From an uncultured Alphaproteobacteria bacterium (lineage in GTDB: Bacteria; Pseudomonadota; Alphaproteobacteria; Caulobacterales; Caulobacteraceae): a stretch of 7,372 bases of DNA. Position numbers and translations under genes: made by a program. Below are positions 1-5,980 of the stretch, in pieces; position 1 is the first letter of the stretch; every line of letters starts with the position of its first letter. The stretch lies in assembly GCA_903928755.1 (NCBI GenBank), contig CAIYSH010000412.1, positions 1 through 7,372 on the forward strand, written 5' to 3'. The notes under the pieces were generated by a model that was given only the letters and a program-made list of their open reading frames with translations, was not told the origin of the DNA and did no database searches.

Positions 1-840
1 GGCGCTGTTGCCAATCAGGACGGCGGGATTGATCCCCTCGCCCCCAGCCGCGACAACGCCGATGATGGCGATATGGCCGCCGATCTTGATGGCGCGAAGG
101 GTCTGCTGGATGGTGCCGGCCCCGCCCACTTCCATGACGAAGTCCGCGCCGACGCCCCGGGTCACTTCCCGCACCGGCCCTGACCAGTCCGGGGTCTGGC
201 GATAATTGATGGTATGGTCAGCACCCAGGGACCTGGCCCGTTCCAGCTTCTCGTCCGACGATGAGGTGATGATGGTCCGCAGGCCCGCGGCCTTGGCGAA
301 CTGCAGGCCGAAGATCGAAACGCCGCCCGTACCCTGCAGGACCACTGTGTCACCCGGCTCTAGCCGCGCATCCACAAACAGGCCGCGCCAGGCGGTCAGC
401 GCCGCGCAGGGCAGGGTCGCTACCTGCTCATCGGTCAGGAAGTCAGGGACCTTGGACACCCCCTCCTGGCTGAAGACCTGCAGCTCGGCCCCGGCGCCGG
501 GAATGGGGAAACCCAGGGCGCTGGACAGCTTGGCCAGGTCCGGCGGACCCGACACCCAGTTCTGGAAGAACAGGGTCGAAACCCGGTCGCCCACGGCTAC
601 CCGGGTCACACCCGCGCCAACGGCCTCGACTACGCCGCAGGCGTCAGAGAACGGTGTCACCGCCCCGCTCTGGCTCGGACCGCGCCCATAGACGCCGCCG
701 ACCATCAGCAGGTCGCGATAGTTCAGCGAGATGGCCTTCATGCGGACCAGGACCTGCCCAGGCCCCGCCGTCGGCGCGTCGCGCTCGACCACATTCAGTT
801 GATCCACGCCCCAAGGCTCTTTGACTTCCAGCGCACGCAT
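1..840 (-). CDS. Zinc-independent MDR-family NAD(P)-dependent alcohol dehydrogenase / quinone oxidoreductase (3' end outside window)
   Basis: An open frame of 280 codons runs from ATG (838-840) to the left edge without a stop, so the C-terminus is missing; MDR proteins are usually about 330-340 residues, so roughly 55 are lost. Residues 1-130 form the GroES-like catalytic domain (YRDLLMVGGVYG at 41-52, SDACGVVEAVG at 65-75, GDRV at 84-87). Residues about 160-270 form the Rossmann domain with the dinucleotide loop GTGGVSIFGLQFAKAAG at 170-186. The Cys and GHE zinc ligands of classical alcohol dehydrogenases are absent, which places it with the zinc-independent quinone-oxidoreductase/MDR7-like branch. 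It should be a cytosolic oxidoreductase using NAD(P)H; the substrate cannot be read from sequence. The start is supported by AGGGAGA (847-853) six bases upstream. It lies downstream of the vapBC remnant on the same strand but looks like an independent host gene. Confidence 0.85.
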   Translation of the reverse strand, partial: MRALEVKEPWGVDQLNVVERDAPTAGPGQVLVRMKAISLNYRDLLMVGGVYGRGPSQSGAVTPFSDACGVVEAVGAGVTRVAVGDRVSTLFFQNWVSGPPDLAKLSSALGFPIPGAGAELQVFSQEGVSKVPDFLTDEQVATLPCAALTAWRGLFVDARLEPGDTVVLQGTGGVSIFGLQFAKAAGLRTIITSSSDEKLERARSLGADHTINYRQTPDWSGPVREVTRGVGADFVMEVGGAGTIQQTLRAIKIGGHIAIIGVVAAGGEGINPAVLIGNSA

Positions 841-846
841 CAGCGG

Positions 847-853
847 TCTCCCT
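847..853 (-). promoter_or_regulatory. Ribosome binding site of the MDR dehydrogenase
   Basis: The minus strand reads AGGGAGA six bases before the ATG at 838-840, a good Shine-Dalgarno match that fixes the start. The remaining gap up to the vapC stop (854-914) shows no convincing -35/-10 pair. Confidence 0.6.
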
Positions 854-914
854 GTTTTCCCCATTGTCGCGGTTCAGCGGGGCGAGGCAAGGCTGTCGTC
901 GGGTCAGGGGGACT

Positions 915-1332
915 CTAAACGCTCAAGAGGAGAGACACGCCAGCCGACGCTGCAGCCGCGGCCAGGGCCTTGTCTGTCGTTGCTAGCGGCAAGCCCAATC
1001 GAAGGGCGAGCTCCAGGTAGGTCGCGTCCATAGGATGTCAGTCGATGGCGTTCAGCCAGCTCTGCAATTTCGGTCCAGGTCAGACCGGCCGTCTCAGTGT
1101 CAATTTCAATGGGCAGCGCCTGCAAAAAACCTGTGAGACGTCGCCGCAAGACGCTGTCTATCCGTTTCCTGCGCTCAGCCATGAGCAGACCGTTGAGCGC
1201 TTCAATAGGCCAGAGCTGCGGGGCGTTCGCGCCTTCATCGCAGACCCGGTCTAGCAGAGACATTATAGCCTCGGTCTGCTCGTCCTCGAAGCACCAGGCC
1301 TGAGCGACGGAGTTATCGACGACGAAACTCAC
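915..1332 (-). pseudogene. vapC: VapC-like PIN-domain toxin, frameshifted
   Basis: The frame opens with GTG (1330-1332) and reads as a PIN-domain ribonuclease: VVDNSVAQAWCFEDE with catalytic Asp6, then WPIEALNGLLMAERR with Glu44, then AERHRLTSY to Tyr101. After Tyr101 the original frame turns into unrelated proline/arginine-rich sequence ending at 904 (142 residues). Skipping one G (1028 or 1029) restores a canonical ending, DATYLELALRLGLPLATTDK and onward, with Asp102 and Asp120, stopping at TAG 915-917 for a 138-residue protein of normal VapC size. The gene therefore carries a one-base insertion that removes two of four metal-binding acidic residues. VapC toxins cleave RNA, often tRNA or rRNA, and are held inactive by the cognate antitoxin. 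The start overlaps the antitoxin stop by four bases (GTGA) with GAAGG (1339-1343) six bases upstream, so translation is coupled. A sequencing error is the main alternative to a true pseudogene. Confidence 0.85.
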
Positions 1333-1571
1333 CTGCGGCCTTCGCTGATGAGATCCTTAATTGAGATGCCGCCAAGGGACAGCCCTTTGCTCGCCGCGCG
1401 GAGACCCTCTGCTGCAGCGCGGGCCTTTGCGCGATCAAAGCCACCTTCCAGGGGCGCTAGCCGAGCTATGGGCTTGCCACGGCGGGTAATGATGACCTCG
1501 CCCCCGCATTCGACCTCATCCAGCAGGGCTGTGAGGCGGTTCTTGCCTTCAAAGACGCCGACCGTATGCAT
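1329..1571 (-). CDS. vapB: VapB-type antitoxin of the Phd/YefM fold
   Basis: This 80-residue protein starts MHTVGVFEGKNRLTALLDEV and continues with GGEVIITRRGKPIARLAP (about 23-40), the standard N-terminal DNA-binding and dimerisation core of Phd/YefM antitoxins. The tail (residues 45-80), rich in Ala, Lys, Arg and Glu and ending in LISEGRR, is the expected toxin-binding segment that wraps the PIN domain. Family knowledge says such proteins neutralise the toxin and, as antitoxin or toxin-antitoxin complex, repress their own promoter. GAAGGA lies about eight bases before the ATG, and the TAGCTA palindrome array begins just beyond it, fitting autoregulation. Its frame is intact although the partner toxin is broken. 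The name vapB reflects pairing with a PIN toxin; phd-like antitoxin is equally valid. Confidence 0.85.
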   Translation of the reverse strand: MHTVGVFEGKNRLTALLDEVECGGEVIITRRGKPIARLAPLEGGFDRAKARAAAEGLRAASKGLSLGGISIKDLISEGRR

Positions 1572-1584
1572 GGCTCAGTCCTTC

Positions 1585-1620
1585 TAGCTAGCTAGATAGC
1601 TAGATAGCTAGATAGCTAGC
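1585..1620. repeat. Array of five TAGCTA palindromes, candidate vapBC operator
   Basis: The hexamer palindrome TAGCTA occurs at 1585, 1589, 1597, 1605 and 1613. The last four are spaced exactly eight bases apart, generating three perfect copies of CTAGATAG (1592-1615) bounded by GCTAGC at both ends. It sits 14 bases upstream of the antitoxin ATG, between the Shine-Dalgarno and an AT-rich TATTAA (minus strand, 1625-1630) that could be a -10 element. Phd/YefM-type antitoxins bind short palindromes in their own promoters, so an operator with multiple dimer sites is the natural reading. Binding is inferred. The repeat is also short and regular enough to vary in copy number by slippage. Confidence 0.6.
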
Positions 1621-1636
1621 GAGCTTAATACAGAAT

Positions 1637-1780
1637 TCAGGCAGACACCAATCCAAGTCGCGCACCGCCATCGCCCAGGGACCAGGCGACATAGGCTCCA
1701 TTCTTCAGGACGGCGGTATCATTGCTGGCTCCGATTTCCAGCGACGAAGATGGCGACGAGGTCACCGCGTCAACCGTGGC
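1637..1780 (-). pseudogene. Possible 3' remnant of an unidentified gene
   Basis: A minus-strand frame of 47 codons is open from just after a TAA (1781-1783) to TGA (1637-1639). It reads like ordinary protein, with a core SNDTAVLKNGAYVAWSLGDG followed by GARLGLVSA and the stop, and third positions are about two-thirds G or C. The only internal start is a GTG (1763-1765) with no Shine-Dalgarno. I do not recognise a family. It overlaps the hydrolase stop by a few bases. It may be the tail of a gene truncated when the hydrolase/LysR module arrived, or simply non-coding sequence. The rest of the gap between the hydrolase and the antitoxin holds only the TAGCTA array. Confidence 0.3.
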
Positions 1781-2360
1781 TTAGAATTTCCTCCCCCAGA
1801 ATGACCATAATCTTTTGCCCCGCCTCACTGGCCCAATTGCTGGCCAGGGTCGAGAGCAAGGCGTTCGTCGTCGTAAGTTCAACGCCGCCGCGTTCCATTT
1901 TCCGGAAGGCCATCTGATCGGCGAGTAACGAGGGAGAACCGGAGGCGTCGACGACCGCCGTAACGGCAAAACCTTCGAGCGCCGCGAAGATAGCTGGCGG
2001 TGCAAGACAGACATCCGTCGTGATGCCCGCCATTATAAAATGTGTCCGCCCAGTCTTGCGACAGGCGTCAGCAAAGTCAGCGTCGTCCCAGCAATTGACG
2101 ACGCCTGGACGCCTGACCCGGCCAGCGAATGCCTCGGGCGCAATCGTCTCCAGCACGGGCATGAGCGGCCCCTGCTGGTGCTCCTCCATGCTCGACGTAA
2201 ATACAATCGGCATCTGCAAATCGATCGCGACGCGCGCCAACGCACGCGTGTTGGCTTCGATCACATCCCTAGGGACGGACGTCGCGAAATTCAATGTGCC
2301 GATCTGATGGTCTATCAAAATCACAGCCGCATTGGCGGGGGTAGGTTTGGGAATAGCCAT
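1770..2360 (-). CDS. Isochorismatase-family cysteine hydrolase, YcaC-like
   Basis: A cytosolic alpha/beta hydrolase of 196 residues from the isochorismatase/nicotinamidase superfamily. Visible markers are AAVILIDHQIGTLN with Asp17, VRRPGVVNCWDDADF with Arg84, and MAGITTDVCLAPPAI with Cys118. These correspond in order and nearly in position to the Asp-Arg-Cys catalytic set reported for Escherichia coli YcaC, and TTDVC carries the usual turn before the nucleophile. VVDASGSP and AFRKMERGGVELTTTNALL are also typical of the YcaC-like branch. The natural substrate of this branch is generally unknown; hydrolysis of a small amide or ester is the family-level inference. I chose ATG at 2358-2360 because AGAGGA lies six bases upstream. 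A longer frame using TTG at 2463-2465 would translate the AT-rich promoter region and has no homology-like sequence. It is divergent from a LysR gene and is the likely target of that regulator. Confidence 0.88.
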   Translation of the reverse strand: MAIPKPTPANAAVILIDHQIGTLNFATSVPRDVIEANTRALARVAIDLQMPIVFTSSMEEHQQGPLMPVLETIAPEAFAGRVRRPGVVNCWDDADFADACRKTGRTHFIMAGITTDVCLAPPAIFAALEGFAVTAVVDASGSPSLLADQMAFRKMERGGVELTTTNALLSTLASNWASEAGQKIMVILGEEILSHG

Positions 2361-2467
2361 CTGGAGTCCTCTTGATCGTTTACCCGTCTCGGGAGCTAAA
2401 TTTATTGATTTTATTTTTGGAATAAATCTCGAATAATGAACAATAATGATCCATTTTTGGAGCAATT
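2361..2467. promoter_or_regulatory. AT-rich divergent promoter region between hydrolase and LysR gene
   Basis: This 107-base gap is extremely AT-rich against a GC-rich background. It contains an inverted repeat ATTTATT (2400-2406) / AATAAAT (2421-2427), and a direct repeat AATAATGA at 2432-2439 and 2442-2449 with a ten-base period, one helical turn. LysR-type regulators usually bind dyads of the T-N11-A kind in such divergent gaps and activate the opposite gene, so these repeats are candidate operator sites. No -35/-10 pair stands out for either direction. GGAG at 2459-2462, five bases before ATG 2468, is the ribosome binding site of the LysR gene. Confidence 0.55.
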
Positions 2468-3373
2468 ATGGACACCCTGAGCAACATGCATCTCTTTGTG
2501 GAGGTGGCCAGCGCGGGAGGATTCCGCGCCGCAGCCGAACGATTGGGAATGGCGAACTCAACCTTATCGCGCCGCATTGCAGATCTCGAACGCGATATAG
2601 GACTAAGGCTTTTCAATCGAACGACACGCAGAGTCGAGTTGACCGAGGCCGGACAGCTCTATTTCGAGCGGTGCCGTCAAATCGTCGAAGATGCGCGTCT
2701 AGCGCACGAGGAGTTGGCGGGGTTGGCCCTGCGGCCGACGGGTCTCATTAGGGCTTCCGTACCCGTCGATTTCACGCTGCTTTATCTCAGCGAAATCGTC
2801 ATGGAATTTCTTCAAATATATCCCCGAATTAAACTCAAGCTTGACGTCAATCCGCGTCAGATCGATTTGATCGCCGAACCCGTAGATCTGACGATCCGCA
2901 TCGGTGAACCGCAAGAGCCAAACTTAATCGCCAGAAAGCTAGGCGTTTCGGAACTTGCGCTTTATGCGTCGCCAGATTTTCTTGCATCATGCGGTAAGGT
3001 GCATGCACCGTCTGATCTGATAAATATCAATTGCTTAAAGATAGATGATGGACCCTGGCGTCTGATCAACCGCATCACCGGTGAGGAAACAATGGTGGCG
3101 GCGCAGGGAAATGTTGTAGCCAATAATATCGGTCTCCTGCGAAGACTTGCGCTACAAGGAACAGGTATTACAGCATTGCCCCAAGAGGTTGTGAAGAATG
3201 ATGTCGCCGCGGACCGCCTCGCGCCACTTCTATCAGACTGGCGGCCCCCGGCCCTTCCAATCTATGCGCTCACCGAAACCAAACTGCTTCCAGCCAAAAT
3301 CAGGGTGTTTATCGACTTTTTGACTGAGAAACTGAGAGACCGACGGCCCCTACAATTTGACGGACAAGTTTAG
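2468..3373 (+). CDS. LysR-family transcriptional regulator
   Basis: A complete 301-residue LysR-type regulator, the normal family length. The N-terminal winged helix-turn-helix reads MHLFVEVASAGGFRAAAERL then STLSRRIADLERDIGLRLFNRTTRRVELTEAG (about residues 7-62), with the recognition helix around 31-42. A linker helix follows to about residue 88, then a periplasmic-binding-protein-like effector domain (about 90-295) with VDLTIRIGEP and GITALPQEVV visible. The effector domain resembles the CrgA-like group, but the ligand is not evident. It should bind the shared intergenic region, control the divergent hydrolase and repress itself; this is inferred from arrangement. Codon choice is notably more AT-tolerant (ATA, TTA, AAT, GAT) than in the flanking MFS and aminotransferase genes, suggesting acquisition with the hydrolase. 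Confidence 0.93.
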   Translation: MDTLSNMHLFVEVASAGGFRAAAERLGMANSTLSRRIADLERDIGLRLFNRTTRRVELTEAGQLYFERCRQIVEDARLAHEELAGLALRPTGLIRASVPVDFTLLYLSEIVMEFLQIYPRIKLKLDVNPRQIDLIAEPVDLTIRIGEPQEPNLIARKLGVSELALYASPDFLASCGKVHAPSDLININCLKIDDGPWRLINRITGEETMVAAQGNVVANNIGLLRRLALQGTGITALPQEVVKNDVAADRLAPLLSDWRPPALPIYALTETKLLPAKIRVFIDFLTEKLRDRRPLQFDGQV

Positions 3374-3380
3374 CGATCCA

Positions 3381-3397
3381 TCAGGCCCGACGCCTGA
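3381..3397. terminator. Hairpin between convergent LysR and MFS genes
   Basis: TCAGGC (3381-3386) and GCCTGA (3392-3397) form a six-base-pair stem with a five-base loop in the 40-base gap where two genes converge. There is no T-tract on either strand, so an intrinsic terminator is possible but weak. Outer CGAT (3374-3377) and ATCG (3400-3403) could extend pairing past mismatches. Confidence 0.35.
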
Positions 3398-3413
3398 AAA
3401 TCGAAACGTCCCC

Positions 3414-4577
3414 TCACCCATCCAGCCGCTTGATCCCATAAAGCCGCATTGCCCCCGCCAGCCCGACTGCCGTCATCACCGTCATGGCGAGATACCCCCT
3501 CGCCGCGAAGTGATCGAACAGGAAGCCCGAGCCCATGGTTGCCAGTCCCATCAGCATGCCGCCCTGCAGGGCCGAATTGATCAGCTGGGCGCTGGAGGCG
3601 TTGGCGGGTCTGGACAGGCGTTCGACCAGCTGCAGGCTGGCGACGAAGGTGGCGGCATAGGTCAGGGTGTGCAGGGCCTGGATGGGGAAGACCATCCACA
3701 GGGGTGGCGAAAAGGCGAGCGCCGTCCAGCGGATCAGGCCGGCGACTCCGCCCAGAACCAGCAGGTTGCGCGGCCCCATCTTCCGCCGCCAGGGCTCCAT
3801 GAACCAGAGGAAGACCACCTCGACGACGACACCGGCGGCCCAGAGCCAGCCCGTCAGGTTTTCGGGCACCCCCTGGGCCTTCCAGGAGAGGCTGGCGAAG
3901 CCATAGTAGAAAGCGTGAGCAGACTGGATGAGGCCGGCCGAAACCACCACCAGCATGAAGTCCGGGTCCCGGATCAACTCCATGAGGCCTGCCCGGCGGT
4001 GGGCGGCATTGGTATGTCCGCCTTCGGACGCCACCGGGTCAGCCGGCAGAAGGAACCGGGCGCCCGCCGCCGTCAGCAGGGCTGCACCCACCATCCAGGC
4101 CAGGACCAGTTCCGGGGAGTGATGGACCAGTATGGCCCCCATGACGATATTGGCCATGATGAAGGCGGCCGAGCCCATGCCCCTTGGCCAGCCATAATTG
4201 AACCCCTCCAGCCGGGCGCGGTTCAGGCTGATCACGTCCGCCAGGGGCGGCAGGGCGGCGAAGAGTGAACTGGCCACGAACCAGACCGCAAACCAGCCCC
4301 AGAACCCCAGGGGCGGGGCCATCAGGGCATAGGCTCCCGCCGTAGCCAGCCCCATGAGCATGAGCGGCGTGCGCCGAAGCCTGAAACTGTCAGCCCAAAG
4401 GCCCAGCAGCGGTGCCGTGACCATGCGCGCCAGCATGGGGGCCGAGAGGATCAGGCCGATCTGACCGCCGGTCAGACCCCGGTGGTGGAACCAGACCGGC
4501 GCATAGGGCGTCGAGGCCCCATTGCCCACATAGATGGCAGCGTAGAACAAGCCGAGGAGAATGGGGCTCCACATCAT
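3414..4577 (-). CDS. MFS transporter (MFS_1-like / phenylpropionate-permease-type)
   Basis: A 387-residue inner-membrane transporter of the major facilitator superfamily. It consists of two blocks of hydrophobic helices (about 4-190 and 215-380) separated by a polar segment near AAHRRAGLMELIRDPDF. Motif A appears as GLWADSFRLRR at 59-69 after helix 2. The N-terminus, with STPYAPVWFHHRGLTGGQIG at about 22-41, resembles the HcaT-like/nucleoside-symporter-like group (MFS_1_like). Proton-coupled uptake of a small organic molecule is the family expectation; the substrate is unknown. I chose ATG at 4575-4577, with a second in-frame ATG at 4572-4574. The frame extends upstream to 4652, but that stretch is polar, lacks homology-like sequence and would cross the divergent promoter. 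It is transcribed away from the aminotransferase-amidase operon, consistent with a shared regulon. Confidence 0.9.
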   Translation of the reverse strand: MMWSPILLGLFYAAIYVGNGASTPYAPVWFHHRGLTGGQIGLILSAPMLARMVTAPLLGLWADSFRLRRTPLMLMGLATAGAYALMAPPLGFWGWFAVWFVASSLFAALPPLADVISLNRARLEGFNYGWPRGMGSAAFIMANIVMGAILVHHSPELVLAWMVGAALLTAAGARFLLPADPVASEGGHTNAAHRRAGLMELIRDPDFMLVVVSAGLIQSAHAFYYGFASLSWKAQGVPENLTGWLWAAGVVVEVVFLWFMEPWRRKMGPRNLLVLGGVAGLIRWTALAFSPPLWMVFPIQALHTLTYAATFVASLQLVERLSRPANASSAQLINSALQGGMLMGLATMGSGFLFDHFAARGYLAMTVMTAVGLAGAMRLYGIKRLDG

Positions 4578-4678
4578 CTCGGGACCTAAGCTGAGTCGGG
4601 ATTGATGCGGCGACCCTGTTGCGGCCCGGCGGAACCAGCGTAAGGTCTGCAACCCGTCTGTGCAGCGAGCGCCTCACC
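4578..4678. promoter_or_regulatory. Divergent intergenic region, MFS gene and aminotransferase operon
   Basis: This gap of about 100 bases must hold both promoters if the two starts are right. I see no clear -35/-10 pair and no strong palindrome. The Shine-Dalgarno signals are weak on both sides: AGGTCCCGAG before the MFS ATG, GCGAGCG before the aminotransferase ATG. Confidence 0.35.
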
Positions 4679-5959
4679 ATGACCCTTCATAACAGCCATG
4701 ACCGTGCCCTGCGCGACCGGGCCGCCGCCGTCATCCCCGGCGGCATGTTCGGCCACCAGTCTACCGCCATGTTGCCTGATGACTATCCGCAGTTCTTCTC
4801 CCGGGCCAAGGGTGCCCACCTGTGGGATGCCGATGGCAACCGCTATCTGGACTTCATGTGCGCCTATGGCCCGAACCTGTTCGGCTATGGCCATCCCGAC
4901 ATTGATGCCGCCTATGTGAACCAGCTGTCCCAGGGCGATACCCTGACAGGCCCCACCGAGCTGATGGTGGCCCTGGCCGAAGGCTGGGTGGCACAGGTCG
5001 AGCATGCGGCCTGGGCGATCTTCTGCAAGAACGGGACAGACGCCACCTCCATGGCCCTGATCGCCGCCCGGGCCCACACCAGACGCAAGACCATCATCCG
5101 GGCCAAGGGGGCCTATCACGGGGCCGCTCCCTGGTGCACACCGCGCCCGACCGGGGCCCTGCCCTCGGACCGCGCCCACCAGATCCTCTGCGACTATAAC
5201 GATGTGGCCAGTCTGGAGGCCGCCGTGGCCGAGGCCGGTGATGACCTGGCCGCCATTTTCGCCGCCCCCTTCAAGCACGACGCCTTCATTGATCAGGCCG
5301 AGCCGGACCTGGCCTATGCGCAGCGGGCGCGGGAACTTTGCGACCAGACCGGCGCCTTGCTGATTGTCGATGATGTGCGGGCGGGCCTGAGGCTGGCCCG
5401 GGATTGCAGCTGGGCGCGGATCGGGATCCAGCCGGACCTGTCCACCTGGGGCAAGTGCATCGCCAACGGCCACCCGATCTCCATGCTGCTGGGCTCGGAA
5501 AAGGTGCGCAAGGCCGCCGCCTCGATCTATGTCACCGGGTCGTTCTGGTATCAGGCCGCCCCCATGGCGGCAGGCCTTGAGACCCTGAAACTGGTGCAGA
5601 ATTCCAATTATCTGGAGCGCATCCAGAACCTGGGTGAGCGCCTGGCTGACGGCCTTAAAGAGCGCGCCGCTGCGGCGGGCTTCGGCTTCAAGGTTTCCGG
5701 CCCGGTCCAGATGCCCCTCTTCCTGTTCGAGGACGATGTGGACCTGCGCAAGGGCTTCTGCTGGTCCAGCGCCATGCTGGCCCGTGGGGTCTATGTGCAT
5801 CCCTGGCACAACATGTTCCTTTGCGCCGCCATGACCGAGACCGACATCGACCAGGCCCTGAACGCGGCCGAGGACTCATTTGCCGAACTCAAGCGCCAGG
5901 CTCCGACCCTGGCGCCCATCGAGAAGATGGCTTTTCTGGCCGCCACCGGCCTTCGCTGA
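4679..5959 (+). CDS. Class III PLP-dependent aminotransferase, glutamate-1-semialdehyde-aminomutase-like
   Basis: A 426-residue fold-type I aminotransferase of class III. In order: GAHLWDADGNRYLDFMCAYG (45-64), the cofactor-phosphate segment CKNGTDATSMALIAAR (116-131), GAYHG (144-148) with Tyr146 expected to stack on PLP, LIVDDVRAG (228-236) with Asp231 as the likely pyridine-nitrogen ligand, and STWGKCIANGHPIS (255-268) with Lys259 as the Schiff-base lysine. The overall pattern resembles the GSA-aminomutase/amino-acid transaminase branch. Several positions differ from the usual consensus: VDDVRAG for DEVxTG, and SFWYQAAPMAAG (288-299) where GT(F/Y)SGNPLAMAA is normal. The substrate may therefore be unusual. 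Transfer of an amino group between an amine or amino acid and a keto acid is the family reaction. ATG at 4679 is preferred over an upstream TTG at 4619, whose 20 extra residues look non-coding. The amidase follows after 21 bases, so the two are probably co-transcribed. Confidence 0.88.
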   Translation: MTLHNSHDRALRDRAAAVIPGGMFGHQSTAMLPDDYPQFFSRAKGAHLWDADGNRYLDFMCAYGPNLFGYGHPDIDAAYVNQLSQGDTLTGPTELMVALAEGWVAQVEHAAWAIFCKNGTDATSMALIAARAHTRRKTIIRAKGAYHGAAPWCTPRPTGALPSDRAHQILCDYNDVASLEAAVAEAGDDLAAIFAAPFKHDAFIDQAEPDLAYAQRARELCDQTGALLIVDDVRAGLRLARDCSWARIGIQPDLSTWGKCIANGHPISMLLGSEKVRKAAASIYVTGSFWYQAAPMAAGLETLKLVQNSNYLERIQNLGERLADGLKERAAAAGFGFKVSGPVQMPLFLFEDDVDLRKGFCWSSAMLARGVYVHPWHNMFLCAAMTETDIDQALNAAEDSFAELKRQAPTLAPIEKMAFLAATGLR

Positions 5960-5980
5960 CCCTTACCGAAAGACAAGATC

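Noticed and set aside
206..691. A 161-codon plus-strand frame opposite the MDR dehydrogenase
   Set aside because: Ser/Thr/Pro/Arg-rich sequence without family features. The minus strand carries an uninterrupted MDR protein with a cofactor motif.
1585..1620. TAGCTA array as a CRISPR or mobile-element end
   Set aside because: The units are eight bases with no spacers, and no transposase or longer inverted repeats are nearby. A promoter-proximal operator fits better.
2361..2465. N-terminal extension of the hydrolase from TTG at 2463-2465
   Set aside because: It would translate the AT-rich regulatory gap. The ATG at 2358-2360 has a good Shine-Dalgarno and gives a normal YcaC-like N-terminus.
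1637..3386. TCAGGC at 1637 and 3381 as a target-site duplication flanking the hydrolase/LysR module
   Set aside because: A six-base match is expected by chance in this much sequence, and the right copy is part of a hairpin. No transposase or terminal repeats are present.
3357..4268. A 303-codon open frame on the plus strand opposite the MFS transporter
   Set aside because: The product is polar and rich in Gln, Gly, His and Pro, with no domain, and is fully antisense to a convincing membrane transporter.
4619..4678. Upstream TTG start for the aminotransferase
   Set aside because: Twenty extra arginine-rich residues with no homology-like pattern, crossing the divergent promoter region.
4586..5809. 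A 407-codon open frame on the minus strand opposite the aminotransferase
   Set aside because: Its protein is Gly/His/Gln-rich low-complexity-like sequence with no recognisable domain. It is a by-product of GC-rich codon bias opposite a clear aminotransferase.
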